In this document: positions 63,910 to 64,000 of the stretch, piece after piece | How positions within the stretch are numbered: the stretch's first letter is position 1 | How the letters are laid out: every line of letters starts with the position of its first letter | Assembly: GCA_003567475.1 (NCBI GenBank) | Contig: PWZL01000021.1 | Location: 25,030 to 89,029, forward strand | DNA length: 64,000 nt | DNA from: Gammaproteobacteria bacterium | Lineage (GTDB): Bacteria; Pseudomonadota; Gammaproteobacteria; Steroidobacterales; PWYM01 | Direction of reading: 5' to 3' | Position numbers and translations under genes: made by a program | Notes under the pieces: model-generated | The model's input: the letters and a program-made list of their open reading frames with translations, nothing else | Databases searched by the model: none | What the model was told of the DNA's origin: nothing

Positions 63910-64000
63910 GCCAAAGCCGTCCGCGCACGCCCTGGCCCGCGCCGGCGGGAGAGGGCCTTCTCCCCCTCGACGAGAGTGAAGACGGCCAGACCGACACCCA

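Noticed and set aside
1..64000. CRISPR arrays, rRNA and tRNA genes
   Set aside because: No regularly spaced repeats, cloverleaf-forming segments or conserved rRNA strings were seen in reading both strands; a tRNAscan or Infernal run would be decisive.

Overview
The window is high-GC, tightly packed, Gram-negative chromosomal DNA with many ATGA/GTGA start-stop overlaps. Porins, a TonB-dependent receptor, ZapG/YhcB, RimO, SlyD, PyrB and class 1 Fbp together point to a gammaproteobacterium. The exported amidohydrolases, the Oar-like receptor and the protease with a sorting tail suggest the Xanthomonadales/Chromatiales side, but I cannot name a genus. No rRNA, tRNA or CRISPR array was found.

Layout. 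(1) 1-3028: phosphonate-type ABC transporter, the tail of phnD then phnC-phnE-phnE. (2) 3043-14525: exported amidohydrolase, Oar-like TonB receptor, MscS channel, a PlsC-GNAT fusion resembling the ornithine-lipid synthase OlsF, and a minus-strand run Rieske oxygenase-Nudix-amidohydrolase-ArsC. (3) 14680-18522: slyD, rimO, a sirtuin and an outer-membrane protein. (4) 18561-27682: two paralogous porins and the complete pstS-pstC-pstA-pstB-phoU set, all on the minus strand. (5) 27822-30758: FKBP, Sel1, small membrane protein and ZapG genes. (6) 31043-40212: two giant overlapping genes, full-length propionyl-CoA synthase (pcs) and bifunctional malonyl-CoA reductase (mcr), the signature enzymes of the 3-hydroxypropionate pathway. 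(7) 40255-53900: pyrB, fbp, oxidative-stress genes, a beta-CASP nuclease, two TPR/TonB-C paralogues, an M12-type protease, a phosphatase, an MFS carrier and a lipoprotein. (8) 54022-61601: an NADP-type (group 3b) [NiFe]-hydrogenase operon with its own maturation genes. (9) 61602-64000: a damaged, compositionally different stretch with an IS3-family transposase remnant, a methyltransferase remnant, an alcohol dehydrogenase and a methionine aminopeptidase lacking its N-terminus.

Two themes link the genes. The first is phosphate economy. Besides the transporters, I find tandem 7-mers on an 11-bp period (PHO-box architecture) upstream of pstS, of both porins and of the OlsF-like gene, with a weaker version before the TonB receptor. 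This suggests a local PHO regulon that imports phosphate and phosphonate and replaces phospholipid with a phosphorus-free lipid. The second is reductive carbon metabolism. Mcr and Pcs together consume three NADPH per acetyl-CoA-derived malonyl-CoA to make propionyl-CoA, and the hydrogenase 14 kb away belongs to the class that exchanges electrons between H2 and NADP(H). The pairing suggests H2-driven or redox-balancing operation of a 3-hydroxypropionate module in a gammaproteobacterium. This physiological link is inference.
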